A DNA stretch of 64,000 bases from Pyrobaculum sp. 3827-6 (GTDB lineage Archaea; Thermoproteota; Thermoprotei; Thermoproteales; Thermoproteaceae): positions 124,001 through 188,000 of the forward strand of contig NZ_JAOTQN010000001.1 of the NCBI RefSeq assembly GCF_025641885.1, read 5' to 3'. Shown one piece after another: positions 25,043 through 33,016 of the stretch (position 1 is the first letter of the stretch; the number at the start of each line of letters is the position of its first letter). The position numbers and the translations under genes were made by a program. A model generated the notes under the pieces. It was not told where the DNA came from. It did not search any database and was given only the letters and a program-made list of their open reading frames with translations.

Positions 25043-25385
25043 GCCGATAGTAAGGGGCAGGGGCCGGGCCGCCTCCCGTGTTGTAAAAATAACAACGCCT
25101 GTGTCGCTACTCGGCGACCTAGATCCAGAGAGGGGCACGCTTGCGGGGGTTGACGTCTCTGGGAAAATAGTGGCGTTGCCCTACGTCAAGGGCTCTACCG
25201 TGGGGCCCTACGTGCTGTGGGGGGCGGCTAGGAGGGGCAAGGCGCCTTTGGCGATAGTGGCGCAGAAACCGGATCTAATGCTTATCTCGGCTTGTGTACT
25301 CGCCGGCGTCCCGCTCTTCCAGGGGGATCTCGAAGAGGAGTGTATTAATATCGATTTAGAGAGTGGGGTGTATGACAAGTGCTGA
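25035..25385 (+). CDS. Phosphomevalonate dehydratase small subunit (aconitase X swivel)
   Basis: This 116-aa protein matches the swivelling DUF126 domain of aconitase X: a start KPIVRGRGRAASRVVKITTPVS, the substrate-binding loop LPYVKGSTVGPYVL, and an end VAQKPDLMLISACVLAGVPLFQG. I placed the start at the ATG 25035, just inside the large-subunit stop; an upstream in-frame ATG at 24996 adds residues unlike the family. It works with the large subunit and the UbiD-type decarboxylase encoded upstream. Confidence 0.9.
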   Translation: MLKPIVRGRGRAASRVVKITTPVSLLGDLDPERGTLAGVDVSGKIVALPYVKGSTVGPYVLWGAARRGKAPLAIVAQKPDLMLISACVLAGVPLFQGDLEEECINIDLESGVYDKC

Positions 25386-25665
25386 CAGGGATGTGTTGGC
25401 TAGGGCGGCTTTGTTGATGCTAGAGGAGCTGGCGCTGAGGAGAGACGGCAAGGCGAAGCTCAGCTACTGGAAGACATATAGAATGGCCGTGTTTTGGCTG
25501 GGGAGGGGCGTCGCCGACGGCATCGTGGCGAAGCTGGCGGAAGGCGGGTACATAAAGGTAGAGGGGAGGCATGTGGTATTGGTAAAGCGGTTTACCCACG
25601 GGCGGTCGCTCAACTCTATTTTAAAAGAGGTTTACAATCTCTTCGCCACTGGAACAAGGCGATGA
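25372..25665 (+). CDS. Hypothetical protein, last gene of the mevalonate operon
   Basis: This protein is about 97 aa from the ATG at 25372, which lies 14 nt inside the AcnX small-subunit gene. It is mostly helical (DVLARAALLMLEELALRRDG; GVADGIVAKLAEGGYIKVEG) with a short hairpin like a winged helix (KVEGRHVVLVKR). The family is not recognised. Its coupling to the AcnX genes could mean a regulator or partner, but nothing proves it. It overlaps the convergent AGOG gene by 50 nt, a long overlap for this window. Confidence 0.6.
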   Translation: MTSADRDVLARAALLMLEELALRRDGKAKLSYWKTYRMAVFWLGRGVADGIVAKLAEGGYIKVEGRHVVLVKRFTHGRSLNSILKEVYNLFATGTRR

Positions 25666-26386
25666 CCCCCTCCGGCACGCCGTGTATGTTTTCCCCGTAA
25701 AGTACCGCCCTGCCGGCTAGCCATAGCAATGTGTCGATGTGAAGGGGAGGTATCCCAGCCTCGTGGGCGACCTCGTCCCATATCCTTTGGACAACTTCGT
25801 AGCGCCTCATCGCCTCCTGAGGTGGGAGATCTATAAGCCCAGCACACCATGTGAGGTGGGCAACCCGGTAGTCGACTGGGATGGGTATGTCGAATGGCAG
25901 GATCCTGTCCACCCCCCTGCTACACATGTACACATAGTTAAGGATCTTGACGGCGAATACTACCGTCTTCTGCTCGCTTCTAGCTTCTAACAAACTGGAT
26001 AGCTGGCGCAGTGTAGCGCCTAGATCCTCCAGATTCGGCGCGTAGTTGCAAATCTTCAATACCCTCTTTCTCCTGCCGGCCAGGCCTATTCTCAAATAGG
26101 GGCTCGCGTCTAGATATCTCAAAAAGTCTCTGCATACGTCATGTATCTCCAACTTGGTGAAGAATTTCCCGAAAAACTCCCAATGCTCCTCCCCCCTGCC
26201 AGTGAGGCGGTAGCTTATAACTGCGTTTAGCATCGCCAGCCTCGCCCCTATCGACTCCCCGTGTTTACTTACTACGCTACACACAGCGCGGTACTGCGGA
26301 TCGCGCCTCTCCAGCTCCAGAATTGCGTTTATACCTAAGCTCCTAAGCGCCTCAATTACTCTTCTTAACTGTGACCTTGCGGCCAT
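25616..26386 (-). CDS. 8-oxoguanine DNA glycosylase/AP lyase AGOG
   Basis: This 256-aa protein is the archaeal GO glycosylase first described from Pyrobaculum aerophilum. It has a helix-hairpin-helix region (KHGESIGARLAMLNAVISYR) and the two catalytic residues at the positions I recall for that enzyme: Lys140 in ARSEQKTVV and Asp172 in FDIPIPVDYR. It removes 8-oxoguanine by a Schiff-base mechanism. It overlaps the PriL gene by 35 nt, suggesting one transcript for repair and priming functions. Confidence 0.95.
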   Translation of the reverse strand: MAARSQLRRVIEALRSLGINAILELERRDPQYRAVCSVVSKHGESIGARLAMLNAVISYRLTGRGEEHWEFFGKFFTKLEIHDVCRDFLRYLDASPYLRIGLAGRRKRVLKICNYAPNLEDLGATLRQLSSLLEARSEQKTVVFAVKILNYVYMCSRGVDRILPFDIPIPVDYRVAHLTWCAGLIDLPPQEAMRRYEVVQRIWDEVAHEAGIPPLHIDTLLWLAGRAVLYGENIHGVPEGVIALFQWRRDCKPLLK

Positions 26387-27401
26387 ACTGCACCGGGTTC
26401 TTCACTCCGCATCCCAAATTCGTGGGGCAGAGCCCCCAGGAATTCATGGTCTCGCAACTCGGCACGGCGTATTCCTTCCTTCCCCCAACCTGGCCCGCTA
26501 TGTGTTGCACCTGGTAGCGTGTAATCTTTTCATTAAAATCTGGCGACGTACGAAAGAGATCTACTATCTGTTCCACATCCCATCCCCTGTGTAGTAGGTA
26601 CGTCGCTATGGCAAACCTAGCTGTGTGGGGCAGGTTGTCGCCGCTCTTAAGGGCGTCTAGAATCGCCTTCATACACGGGGGGTGAGGCCCCTCTGCTGGT
26701 TGAGACGGCGCTTTTAACGGCTTATGAGCGTATTTTTTCAACAAGTCCTCTACCAAGGAGGCGTCTATAGATGCGGCTACCCTGCCTACGGCCAACTCGT
26801 TTTCTCTTGCCGTCTTTAGAATCTGTTCTTCATAAGCCTCTTCAAGCAACCTCTCGAAATCCTCGAGGGGCACCACAACCCACCCCTTGACGACAGGCCT
26901 ATTTATCATAGCCCAGAAGGGGTCTTGAGGCGCGTATCTTAGATAGGAAGTCCATCTGACGGCAACCGGATTCCCAAACGCCGCCACGACTAGACCGGTC
27001 ACCACCTCATGCGCGGGCTTTGCGACGACGCCAAGATCTCTCGCAATTTCAATCTTACACCGCAGGTCCTGGATGCCCGGAACCTTCCTCATCAATTCTA
27101 GAAAACGTTTACTTTCACTATCTGCAAACCTCTTTAATAGATAGGGGTTTTTCGTGGCGGCCGCTATATACAACGCCAATCTGGCGGCCGCGGCCCAATC
27201 CTCTGGCGAGTCTATACAAGATCTGGGATTAAGAGGCTCCCGCGCAAGCGACTTCCTAAGTCTCTCAAGCGCCATGTCCAGAAGGTTTTTGCTATTCACT
27301 ACGGCGTCCAGCGCTATTCCTCTTTTTTGGAGATACGAGGCAGATTTATTTAAGAATGGGAAGTGGCATGAGAGCTCTCCTAAAGAGATGTCGCACGACA
27401 C
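26352..27401 (-). CDS. priL: DNA primase large subunit PriL
   Basis: This 349-aa protein has the mainly helical N-terminal part and the C-terminal Fe-S domain of archaeal/eukaryotic primase large subunits. The expected cysteines are visible in HPPCMKAI, VPSCETMN, WGLCPTN and LGCGVKN, which bind a [4Fe-4S] cluster. PriL regulates PriS and helps start the RNA primer. PriS is not in the window. The region HRGWDVEQIVDLFRTSPDFNE is typical of PriL. Confidence 0.93.
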   Translation of the reverse strand: MSCDISLGELSCHFPFLNKSASYLQKRGIALDAVVNSKNLLDMALERLRKSLAREPLNPRSCIDSPEDWAAAARLALYIAAATKNPYLLKRFADSESKRFLELMRKVPGIQDLRCKIEIARDLGVVAKPAHEVVTGLVVAAFGNPVAVRWTSYLRYAPQDPFWAMINRPVVKGWVVVPLEDFERLLEEAYEEQILKTARENELAVGRVAASIDASLVEDLLKKYAHKPLKAPSQPAEGPHPPCMKAILDALKSGDNLPHTARFAIATYLLHRGWDVEQIVDLFRTSPDFNEKITRYQVQHIAGQVGGRKEYAVPSCETMNSWGLCPTNLGCGVKNPVQYGRKVTVKKSN

Positions 27402-27433
27402 ATATTGTGCTGATCGCGGATATATAAACCACC

Positions 27434-28510
27434 TCAGCTATGCAGACCTAGGAGATCTATCGCGGGCGTAAGCTCTCTGTATCTACCACCAGTTATTTTA
27501 GCTACTTGTCTTAAAAACTGGCTTCGCTCGGTGGCCACTACGTGGATACGTCTAAACCTCCGAGCTAGCTGTAGAACTCTCTCCGGGTCGTTTGTCCGCC
27601 CGTCTGACACCACCACAACCTCCCTACTGGCGTTGTTTGCATGAAGTAGCTCTAGGGCAGAGGCCAGCTCTGTCCCCCCCATCGCATATACGTATTTCAA
27701 AATTCCCAGCATCTCACGTAGATATTTATACGGCGGATACGGCGTCCACAAGAAGTCGGCCTCTGTATTAAATAGCACTAGTGATACGAAGCCTCTTAAA
27801 TCTGCCATCTGCCTCAGATATCTAGCCAACACGTTCTTAGCAACTCTGAGCTTAGTGACTCCTCCTACGTACTCCTTCATCGACCCGGATACGTCCAAAG
27901 CCACGTATACAGGCTTCTCAACTATGTAAGTATACTCCCGTAGGTAGAAATCCTCATCTGATATAGGCTTCCCTTGGAGAGATTTTCTTGATATAGATAT
28001 GGCGGTTCTAATTATGTCTACGTCAGCCACCGAGGCGTTGGGGTAGTACCTCTTCACAAGCCTCACCGCCGATTTCAAAGCCAGCCCCTCCCCGCGCGCG
28101 TATATCCTGCCACCTAGCTCGTCCACAGCCTCGGCCGGGAGATTCAGCCTCCTAATCACCTCGAGCTTAGCCCGAGGCGTGGCGTCGACAGGAACGTGCC
28201 TATTTACTAAATGGGCTAGGGTGGGTGCCTTTTCGCTACCCACCGACCCGACTAGAGAAGGCGCAGGGGGCGCCTCAGCTGGCGGGGATGTGCACCGCAG
28301 AGCGGCCTCTATAATTTTTCTAGCCTCCCCCGGCGTGGCGCCTAGAGAACCCGCCAAGTTCTGCGCTATCACCTCTATCAACTTCTTCTCGTCTACATCC
28401 CCCAGATACGACCTTGCGTATACATCAGCCACGGCATATATCAAACTTCTCGTAGACACCCCGCCTAGACACCTGCTAATTGCGAGGAGGAGTTCAACAA
28501 CTTTATTCAT
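27434..28510 (-). CDS. VWA-domain protein (CoxE/MoxR-partner type)
   Basis: This 358-aa protein has a helical N-terminal part and a C-terminal von Willebrand A domain with the MIDAS motif DVSGSM (Asp206), a Thr site (GGTELASALELL) and VVVSDGRTND. An Ala/Pro-rich stretch (about residues 75-90) separates two helical parts. It overlaps the MoxR-type ATPase gene by 8 nt. MoxR/VWA pairs act as chaperone-like systems in metal insertion or complex assembly; the client here is unknown. Confidence 0.85.
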   Translation of the reverse strand: MNKVVELLLAISRCLGGVSTRSLIYAVADVYARSYLGDVDEKKLIEVIAQNLAGSLGATPGEARKIIEAALRCTSPPAEAPPAPSLVGSVGSEKAPTLAHLVNRHVPVDATPRAKLEVIRRLNLPAEAVDELGGRIYARGEGLALKSAVRLVKRYYPNASVADVDIIRTAISISRKSLQGKPISDEDFYLREYTYIVEKPVYVALDVSGSMKEYVGGVTKLRVAKNVLARYLRQMADLRGFVSLVLFNTEADFLWTPYPPYKYLREMLGILKYVYAMGGTELASALELLHANNASREVVVVSDGRTNDPERVLQLARRFRRIHVVATERSQFLRQVAKITGGRYRELTPAIDLLGLHS

Positions 28511-29417
28511 CGATAGCCTTGTCGAATATTGTAATGAGCATGTTTTTCGTCTCCTGGTCGTGAGGCAGGTTTAAGATCAGCGCTTTCTTCAAGTCGCGTA
28601 TCTCCACATCTCTACGTTGAGACCACGCCGACGCCGCCGCGTCGGCGAGGGCGTAGCTGAGAGAGCGCACAGACTGCGGGTAGCCTGCCTTCTCAGCTTC
28701 GTGGGCGAACTTGGCTAGTATATCTGCGAGGCGCGGCGGTATTTCCACCTCCAGCTCTCCAAGGGCTTCTCTCGCCTTCCAGAGGAGTATAGATCGGAGG
28801 AGTTCTCTGCCCGGCGTTTTGACCTCCACAAATTTCAACCTGTCAGCCAGCGCCTCTGTGAGCTCATACACGCCCTCGTACTCGCTCGGGTTCGCCGTGC
28901 CTACCAAGGCGAAATCTGTCCTAATCCTATATCCCCTAATGTAGACGTAGTGCTCCTGTATTGCCTGTAGCAACGCCGCTTGGGCGTACGGGTTTAGCCT
29001 ATTAATCTCGTCCATGACCAGAACTGTTCCGTGCGCCATTACCAGAGGCCCCGGTATGTAAGAAAGCGGGTGGTCAAACCCCGCCTGCAACACCACGGCG
29101 ATGTCTATATCCCCTGTGAGATCCACTGCCGTCATGTGCGAGTGGCAGGCCACCTCTATATACGGCGGGTCGCTCAGCGCTAGAATTTCTGCAACTGCCT
29201 CGGCCAGGGTGGTTTTGCCAAGCCCCACCGTGCCTACTAAAACCACAGGTCTGCCTATCATCAAACCGCTTAATACATCTAGAACAACGTCATCGAGACC
29301 CTTCAACACTTTATTTACCCTTTTCCTAATCTCGTCTACTCCGATGCGGCGCACCCGATCTCTGATATTTTTTGCGATGTCTACCGGCTGGCGTTGTAGT
29401 AGCTCTGAAAGACGCAC
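28503..29417 (-). CDS. MoxR-family AAA+ ATPase
   Basis: This 304-aa AAA+ protein has Walker A GTVGLGKTT, Walker B VLVMDEINRLNP, and a sensor-1 asparagine in LVGTANPSEYEGVYELTEALADR. The C-terminal lid (GYPQSVRSLSYALADAA) completes the MoxR type. It is translationally coupled to the VWA gene, its usual partner. The neighbours are priL/AGOG on one side and a divergent Clp1-like kinase on the other, which do not reveal the client. Confidence 0.9.
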   Translation of the reverse strand: MRLSELLQRQPVDIAKNIRDRVRRIGVDEIRKRVNKVLKGLDDVVLDVLSGLMIGRPVVLVGTVGLGKTTLAEAVAEILALSDPPYIEVACHSHMTAVDLTGDIDIAVVLQAGFDHPLSYIPGPLVMAHGTVLVMDEINRLNPYAQAALLQAIQEHYVYIRGYRIRTDFALVGTANPSEYEGVYELTEALADRLKFVEVKTPGRELLRSILLWKAREALGELEVEIPPRLADILAKFAHEAEKAGYPQSVRSLSYALADAAASAWSQRRDVEIRDLKKALILNLPHDQETKNMLITIFDKAIDE

Positions 29418-29501
29418 ATATCTACGCGGCAGGTAGTTTAAAAGGATATTTGGGAGGCGGCGCTAAACACAAGTTAAAAACATCTGAGTAGCCAATTATG
29501 T

Positions 29502-30779
29502 ATGTCTGTCCGCGTTATGAAGGCTGGCGAGATGTACAGGATAGAGGGCCCTGCGAAGGTCGTCGTGAGGCGCGGGCGGATCTACGCCACTGGAGTCGAG
29601 TACTCCGATGGGCAGAGCTTCACTGTGCTGAGGGCCCGCTCCCTTGCCGTTAGAGCAGTTACAGACTCGGAGGTTGAGCTCGTCCTAGGCCCTGGGGCGT
29701 TGTTAGAAAAGGCCGAGCCGGGCGAGGAGATAATCGACGAGTGGGAGGCCGGGATCTCAACCGTCGATCCAAGCGGCGTGATAATCGTGGTTGGTATGAT
29801 AGACGTGGGCAAGTCCACCATGACGGCTATGCTGGGGAACAAAGCCCTGGCCCGGGGGTATAGAGTTGCCGTTATAGACGCAGATGTGGGCCAGAACGAC
29901 CTAGGCCCGCCCACCACAATCTCCCTGGCCCGGCTAACGAGGTACGTCACCCATCTAAGACAGCTGGTGGCCGAGAAGAGCATCTTCCTCCAGGCGACTA
30001 GTCTAGAACGTATATGGCCCAGGGCTGTCGAGCAAATAGCCAGAGCTGTGGAATACGCCAAGAGGGTGTGGCGCGCCGATTCGGTAATACTAAATACAGA
30101 CGGGTGGGTCCTCGACGAAGAGGCCGTAGTTTTCAAGCGCCAGTTAATAGAGAAGATAAAGCCGTCTTTAATAGTGGCGATACAGGTGGAGAAGGAGCTC
30201 GCCCCCATACTTAACGGGTATAGTAACGTGCTGATTCTCCCGCCGCCTCCACACGCCAGGTCGAGATCTCGGGAAGATAGGAAAATTCACAGAGAGATGG
30301 GGTACGGCCGCTACATATTCCCACCTGTGGAGATCGCAGTATCTCTTGATAAAATACCAATATGTAATTTACCTATTTTCAAGGGGATCGAGATGGGTGA
30401 GGAACTCAGGAAGATACTCTCCAGAGCGTTAGGCCTAGGCGTTGAGAAGGCTTACCAAGTGGGTAGCCGGGTATACGCCATTGTTGAGAGCGACACGTGG
30501 GTGGTGAGAAAAGTCAGCGGCTTCCAAGTGATAGGACTGCCACACGACTTCGAGCGGGGACTGTTGGTAGGGCTTGAAGACGCTGAGCGGTTCTTGGTGG
30601 GCCTCGGCGTAGTGAAGAAAATATACTACGACAAGAGGAAGGCCATCATATATACGTCAAGCGACGTCGAAAAAAGAATGGGAGAGGTAAAGTGCATTAG
30701 GCTGGGCCTCGTGAGGCTAGACGACAATTTTAACGAGGTGGAAAAAGCCATGAACATACTCAAGGCCGAGTCTGAGTAG
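29502..30779 (+). CDS. Clp1/Grc3-type polynucleotide 5'-kinase
   Basis: This 425-aa protein has an N-terminal beta domain (about residues 1-90), a P-loop GMIDVGKST (98-106), the Clp1 signature DADVGQNDLGPPTTISLA and a C-terminal beta domain. Archaeal Clp1 homologues phosphorylate 5'-OH ends of RNA (and DNA) and may act in tRNA splicing or RNA repair; both tRNA genes in this window carry introns. The ATG at 29502 follows a short A/T-rich stretch (GTTAAAAACATC). Divergent from the MoxR gene. Confidence 0.88.
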   Translation: MSVRVMKAGEMYRIEGPAKVVVRRGRIYATGVEYSDGQSFTVLRARSLAVRAVTDSEVELVLGPGALLEKAEPGEEIIDEWEAGISTVDPSGVIIVVGMIDVGKSTMTAMLGNKALARGYRVAVIDADVGQNDLGPPTTISLARLTRYVTHLRQLVAEKSIFLQATSLERIWPRAVEQIARAVEYAKRVWRADSVILNTDGWVLDEEAVVFKRQLIEKIKPSLIVAIQVEKELAPILNGYSNVLILPPPPHARSRSREDRKIHREMGYGRYIFPPVEIAVSLDKIPICNLPIFKGIEMGEELRKILSRALGLGVEKAYQVGSRVYAIVESDTWVVRKVSGFQVIGLPHDFERGLLVGLEDAERFLVGLGVVKKIYYDKRKAIIYTSSDVEKRMGEVKCIRLGLVRLDDNFNEVEKAMNILKAESE

Positions 30780-30799
30780 ATCCACAATCGAAGGGCGAA

Positions 30800-31000
30800 A
30801 TGTATATAATCTACGCGCTGTTATTTAACTGGATGAGCGGTGCGGGCAGCGTCAGAGCTGTGACGACACCATCTCAGGGCGAACCACATACGCCACGCCC
30901 CCATACACGCCGTCCTCCATTCATCAGCCCCACAAGCGCCTTTTAGCCACCTATCTACAAATCCACAGCGCCTCAAGAGATCCCCCCACAGCCGAAGGCG
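30800..31000 (+). other. Gap with a promoter-like element and possible structured RNA
   Basis: No convincing gene lies in 30780-31006. TGTATATAATC at 30800-30810 looks like a TATA box for a rightward transcript starting near 30826. Downstream, CGTCA-GAGCTG-TGACG forms a perfect 5-bp hairpin enclosed by GGTG/CACC, and GGGCG can pair with CGCCC about 14 nt later. The remainder is C-rich and unlike coding sequence. A 37-codon frame from an ATG at 30832 looks random. Possibly a small RNA; weak evidence. Confidence 0.2.
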
Positions 31001-31006
31001 CCGTGG

Positions 31007-31774
31007 CTAGGCTACGTTAGTTATGTCTGATAGAGTTCCTACAAACGTAAAATCGGTGAGGTAAATCTCTACGCTTTCTGGGTCCCACTCTATGTACTTG
31101 AGAAATGTACGTCCCTCGGCGGCCATTTTGGGTATTTCTCTAACATCGACGCCTGTAATCAACGGGTGGCTAGCCGGTAGCACTACAACCTTAATCTTGC
31201 CGCGCCTCTTACACGGCTCCTCGTAGAGGGCTTTACATATTTTCGTTCGTGAGGCATATATCTTGAGTATCGCCGGCTCCTTCACGGCGTAGCCTAGCTC
31301 GTCTCTAATCACCACGGCGGGGTGTGTATGGCCCATGATAACCCCCTCCGCCCGCTCTAAATCCTCCTTAGCCGGCTTTACATGTCCGTGAAAGAGCAGG
31401 TACCTCTCAAGGAGTACCCCCCTGGCTGGCGCCACCTCGACGCCCTCTATGCCGCTTGCAATCTCCTGGAGGAGGGAGTCGTGGTTGCCTGGTATTAGGA
31501 GGAGCGGTATCTTTCTCGCCACGGCTCTGAGGAACGTCTTTACCTCCTCGACGCTTTCCCGGGGCACCGGGAGCTCGTGCTTCACGTCGCCTAATATAGC
31601 CACCGAGGTTACGCCGTGGTGATCCACAAGCTCGAGAACGCCGTCGATCAGCTTCCGGGTCTGGCTCATAACATTTATCCCGCGTTCCCTCCTCAACTCT
31701 ACCTCGTACCCCACGTGGGTGTCGGCTAGTAGCAAGATCTTCTCGCGGCGGAGGCTCAGCACCACGCCTCTCAC
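31007..31774 (-). CDS. Calcineurin-type metallophosphoesterase (COG1407)
   Basis: This 255-aa protein has the binuclear metal motifs ADTHVGYE, ILGDVKHE, IPGNHDS, and GHTHP. The pattern THVGYE after the first Asp is typical of the ICC-like archaeal COG1407 group, which in many genomes is paired with Lhr-type helicases; an Lhr-type gene lies at 60180 but is not adjacent. The substrate is unknown. GTG start. The gene follows the ParA-like gene by 24 nt on the same strand. Confidence 0.87.
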   Translation of the reverse strand: MRGVVLSLRREKILLLADTHVGYEVELRRERGINVMSQTRKLIDGVLELVDHHGVTSVAILGDVKHELPVPRESVEEVKTFLRAVARKIPLLLIPGNHDSLLQEIASGIEGVEVAPARGVLLERYLLFHGHVKPAKEDLERAEGVIMGHTHPAVVIRDELGYAVKEPAILKIYASRTKICKALYEEPCKRRGKIKVVVLPASHPLITGVDVREIPKMAAEGRTFLKYIEWDPESVEIYLTDFTFVGTLSDITNVA

Positions 31775-31798
31775 GTAGCTACACCGTTCTATACAATT

Positions 31799-32308
31799 TT
31801 ATCTTTTCCCAGCGTCGACGCATTTGTAAAGCTTCACCGCCGCCTTAGCCATGTCAAGTGTGGCTATTGACCTAACTCTATAGGGAGGGACGCCCACTGC
31901 TCTGTGCACCGCCATCTTTTCGTCGAAACGCACCACGTGGACCTCTCCCAATCTGCCGTATTGCCTAAGGAAGTCTCTACCTGGACGCTTAATCACCTTG
32001 TTCAGCACCACCCCCAACACCGGCTTCCTGACTATTGCGTGCACCACCTCGACGGAGGCAAGCGTCTGGTAGTCCTCGTCAGCCACATAAATAACAGAGT
32101 CGCAACGGAGAAGCTCAGCCAGGTGGCGCCTATCAGTCAATTGAAAGGCTGGGAAGTCGACGATCAGAAGCCCAGAGCCGGGGCTTCCGCCCAGCGGCTT
32201 CACCACACGCGCCGGGTTGCCCAGCGCCCTCCAGACAAACGCCATTAGCTCGGCAAATGTACTTTTTCCAGTTCCCCCCTTGGCGCCGCTCGTGACGCAG
32301 ATCCGCAC
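31799..32308 (-). CDS. ParA/MinD-like P-loop ATPase (short)
   Basis: This protein is about 170 aa from the GTG at 32308 (a GTG at 32332 is also in frame but overlaps the TATAAAT at 32321-32327). It has the deviant Walker A KGGTGKST and a later LLIVDFPAFQL where ParA proteins have D-x-P-P. Several usual ParA segments between these two motifs are missing, so it is shorter than family members (about 250 aa). Orphan, with no ParB-like partner nearby. Role unknown. Confidence 0.75.
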   Translation of the reverse strand: MRICVTSGAKGGTGKSTFAELMAFVWRALGNPARVVKPLGGSPGSGLLIVDFPAFQLTDRRHLAELLRCDSVIYVADEDYQTLASVEVVHAIVRKPVLGVVLNKVIKRPGRDFLRQYGRLGEVHVVRFDEKMAVHRAVGVPPYRVRSIATLDMAKAAVKLYKCVDAGKR

Positions 32309-32362
32309 ACATTGTATTGCATTTATACCCACCTATAGTTAGCTAAAAAGCGTATATGGGAC

Positions 32363-32476
32363 GTGGATAGGAAGTTCCTAGAGGGCTACATAAAGCTGGA
32401 AGACTACGTTAAGCTGTACCACCTAAAGAAGTGCAGACCTGCTCTATACCTGGTGAAGCTTCTCTTTGACGTCTAG
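32363..32476 (+). CDS. Candidate small protein (37 aa)
   Basis: A GTG at 32363 opens a frame to TAG at 32474-32476. The product (VDRKFLEGYIKLEDYV, then KLYHLKKCRPALYLVKLLFDV) is rich in alternating Lys/Glu and hydrophobic residues, as an amphipathic helix hairpin would be, and does not look random. It is divergent from the ParA-like gene and its end overlaps the convergent RimI gene by 33 nt. CTAAAAAGCG lies about 20 nt upstream as a weak TATA. Not proven. Confidence 0.35.
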   Translation: MDRKFLEGYIKLEDYVKLYHLKKCRPALYLVKLLFDV

Positions 32477-32950
32477 GCAGAACTCCCGAGCTCTTTTCTT
32501 ATCTCTCAAGACAAGCCTATAGCCGTCTTCCCCATCGCCGTAGTAAGACTTAAGCGTCTCCGAGATCTCAAACCCAGCGGCTCTGTAGAGGCTAAGCGCG
32601 GGTGTGTTGGAAACCCTAACTTCAAGAAAGACTTCGGCGACTCTGCCGGTTGCCAGTAGTTGCAACGCGGTGCACAACAACGCCCTGCCTACGCCGCGCC
32701 TCCGGTACTCCGGCGCCACGGCGATGGATATGACGTGCGCCGCGTTGCCCTCTATACACGTTATAATATACCCGACTACGCCCCCGGAGGTTACATATAC
32801 ATATGAGTGATCGTTGCAGTAGGCGCATAAGAACCTGAGTAGATCCTCGCTATATACGTCGTCTTGTTTAAACGACACATGTTCAATTTCAAGAATACGA
32901 GGAATGTCAAGCGCTTGACAGCGGCGAATCACACAAAGCCCAAATAGCAC
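32444..32950 (-). CDS. N-terminal acetyltransferase, RimI/Ard1 type
   Basis: This 168-aa GNAT protein has the acetyl-CoA loop RRRGVGRALL (the R/Q-x-x-G-x-G/A motif) in SIAVAPEYRRRGVG, then VRVSNTPALSLYRAAGFEIS, the standard RimI/Ard1 segment. Archaeal members acetylate the N-termini of many proteins, such as Alba, and can show relaxed specificity. The gene is convergent with the 37-aa candidate. The Cys-rich N-terminus (LCVIRRCQ) is unremarkable. Confidence in family is high, in substrate low. Confidence 0.88.
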   Translation of the reverse strand: MLFGLCVIRRCQALDIPRILEIEHVSFKQDDVYSEDLLRFLCAYCNDHSYVYVTSGGVVGYIITCIEGNAAHVISIAVAPEYRRRGVGRALLCTALQLLATGRVAEVFLEVRVSNTPALSLYRAAGFEISETLKSYYGDGEDGYRLVLRDKKRAREFCLDVKEKLHQV

Positions 32951-33016
32951 CTATATTAACATCTCTACACGGTAATTTATCTACAGAACATATAAGACGA
33001 GGCGCTGAGTTGTTAA

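Noticed and set aside
30832-30945. A 37-codon plus-strand frame starting with an ATG in the 30.8-kb gap.
   Set aside because: The product is low-complexity (Pro/Thr/Ser/His) and the ATG is too close to TTATTTAAC; nothing supports translation.
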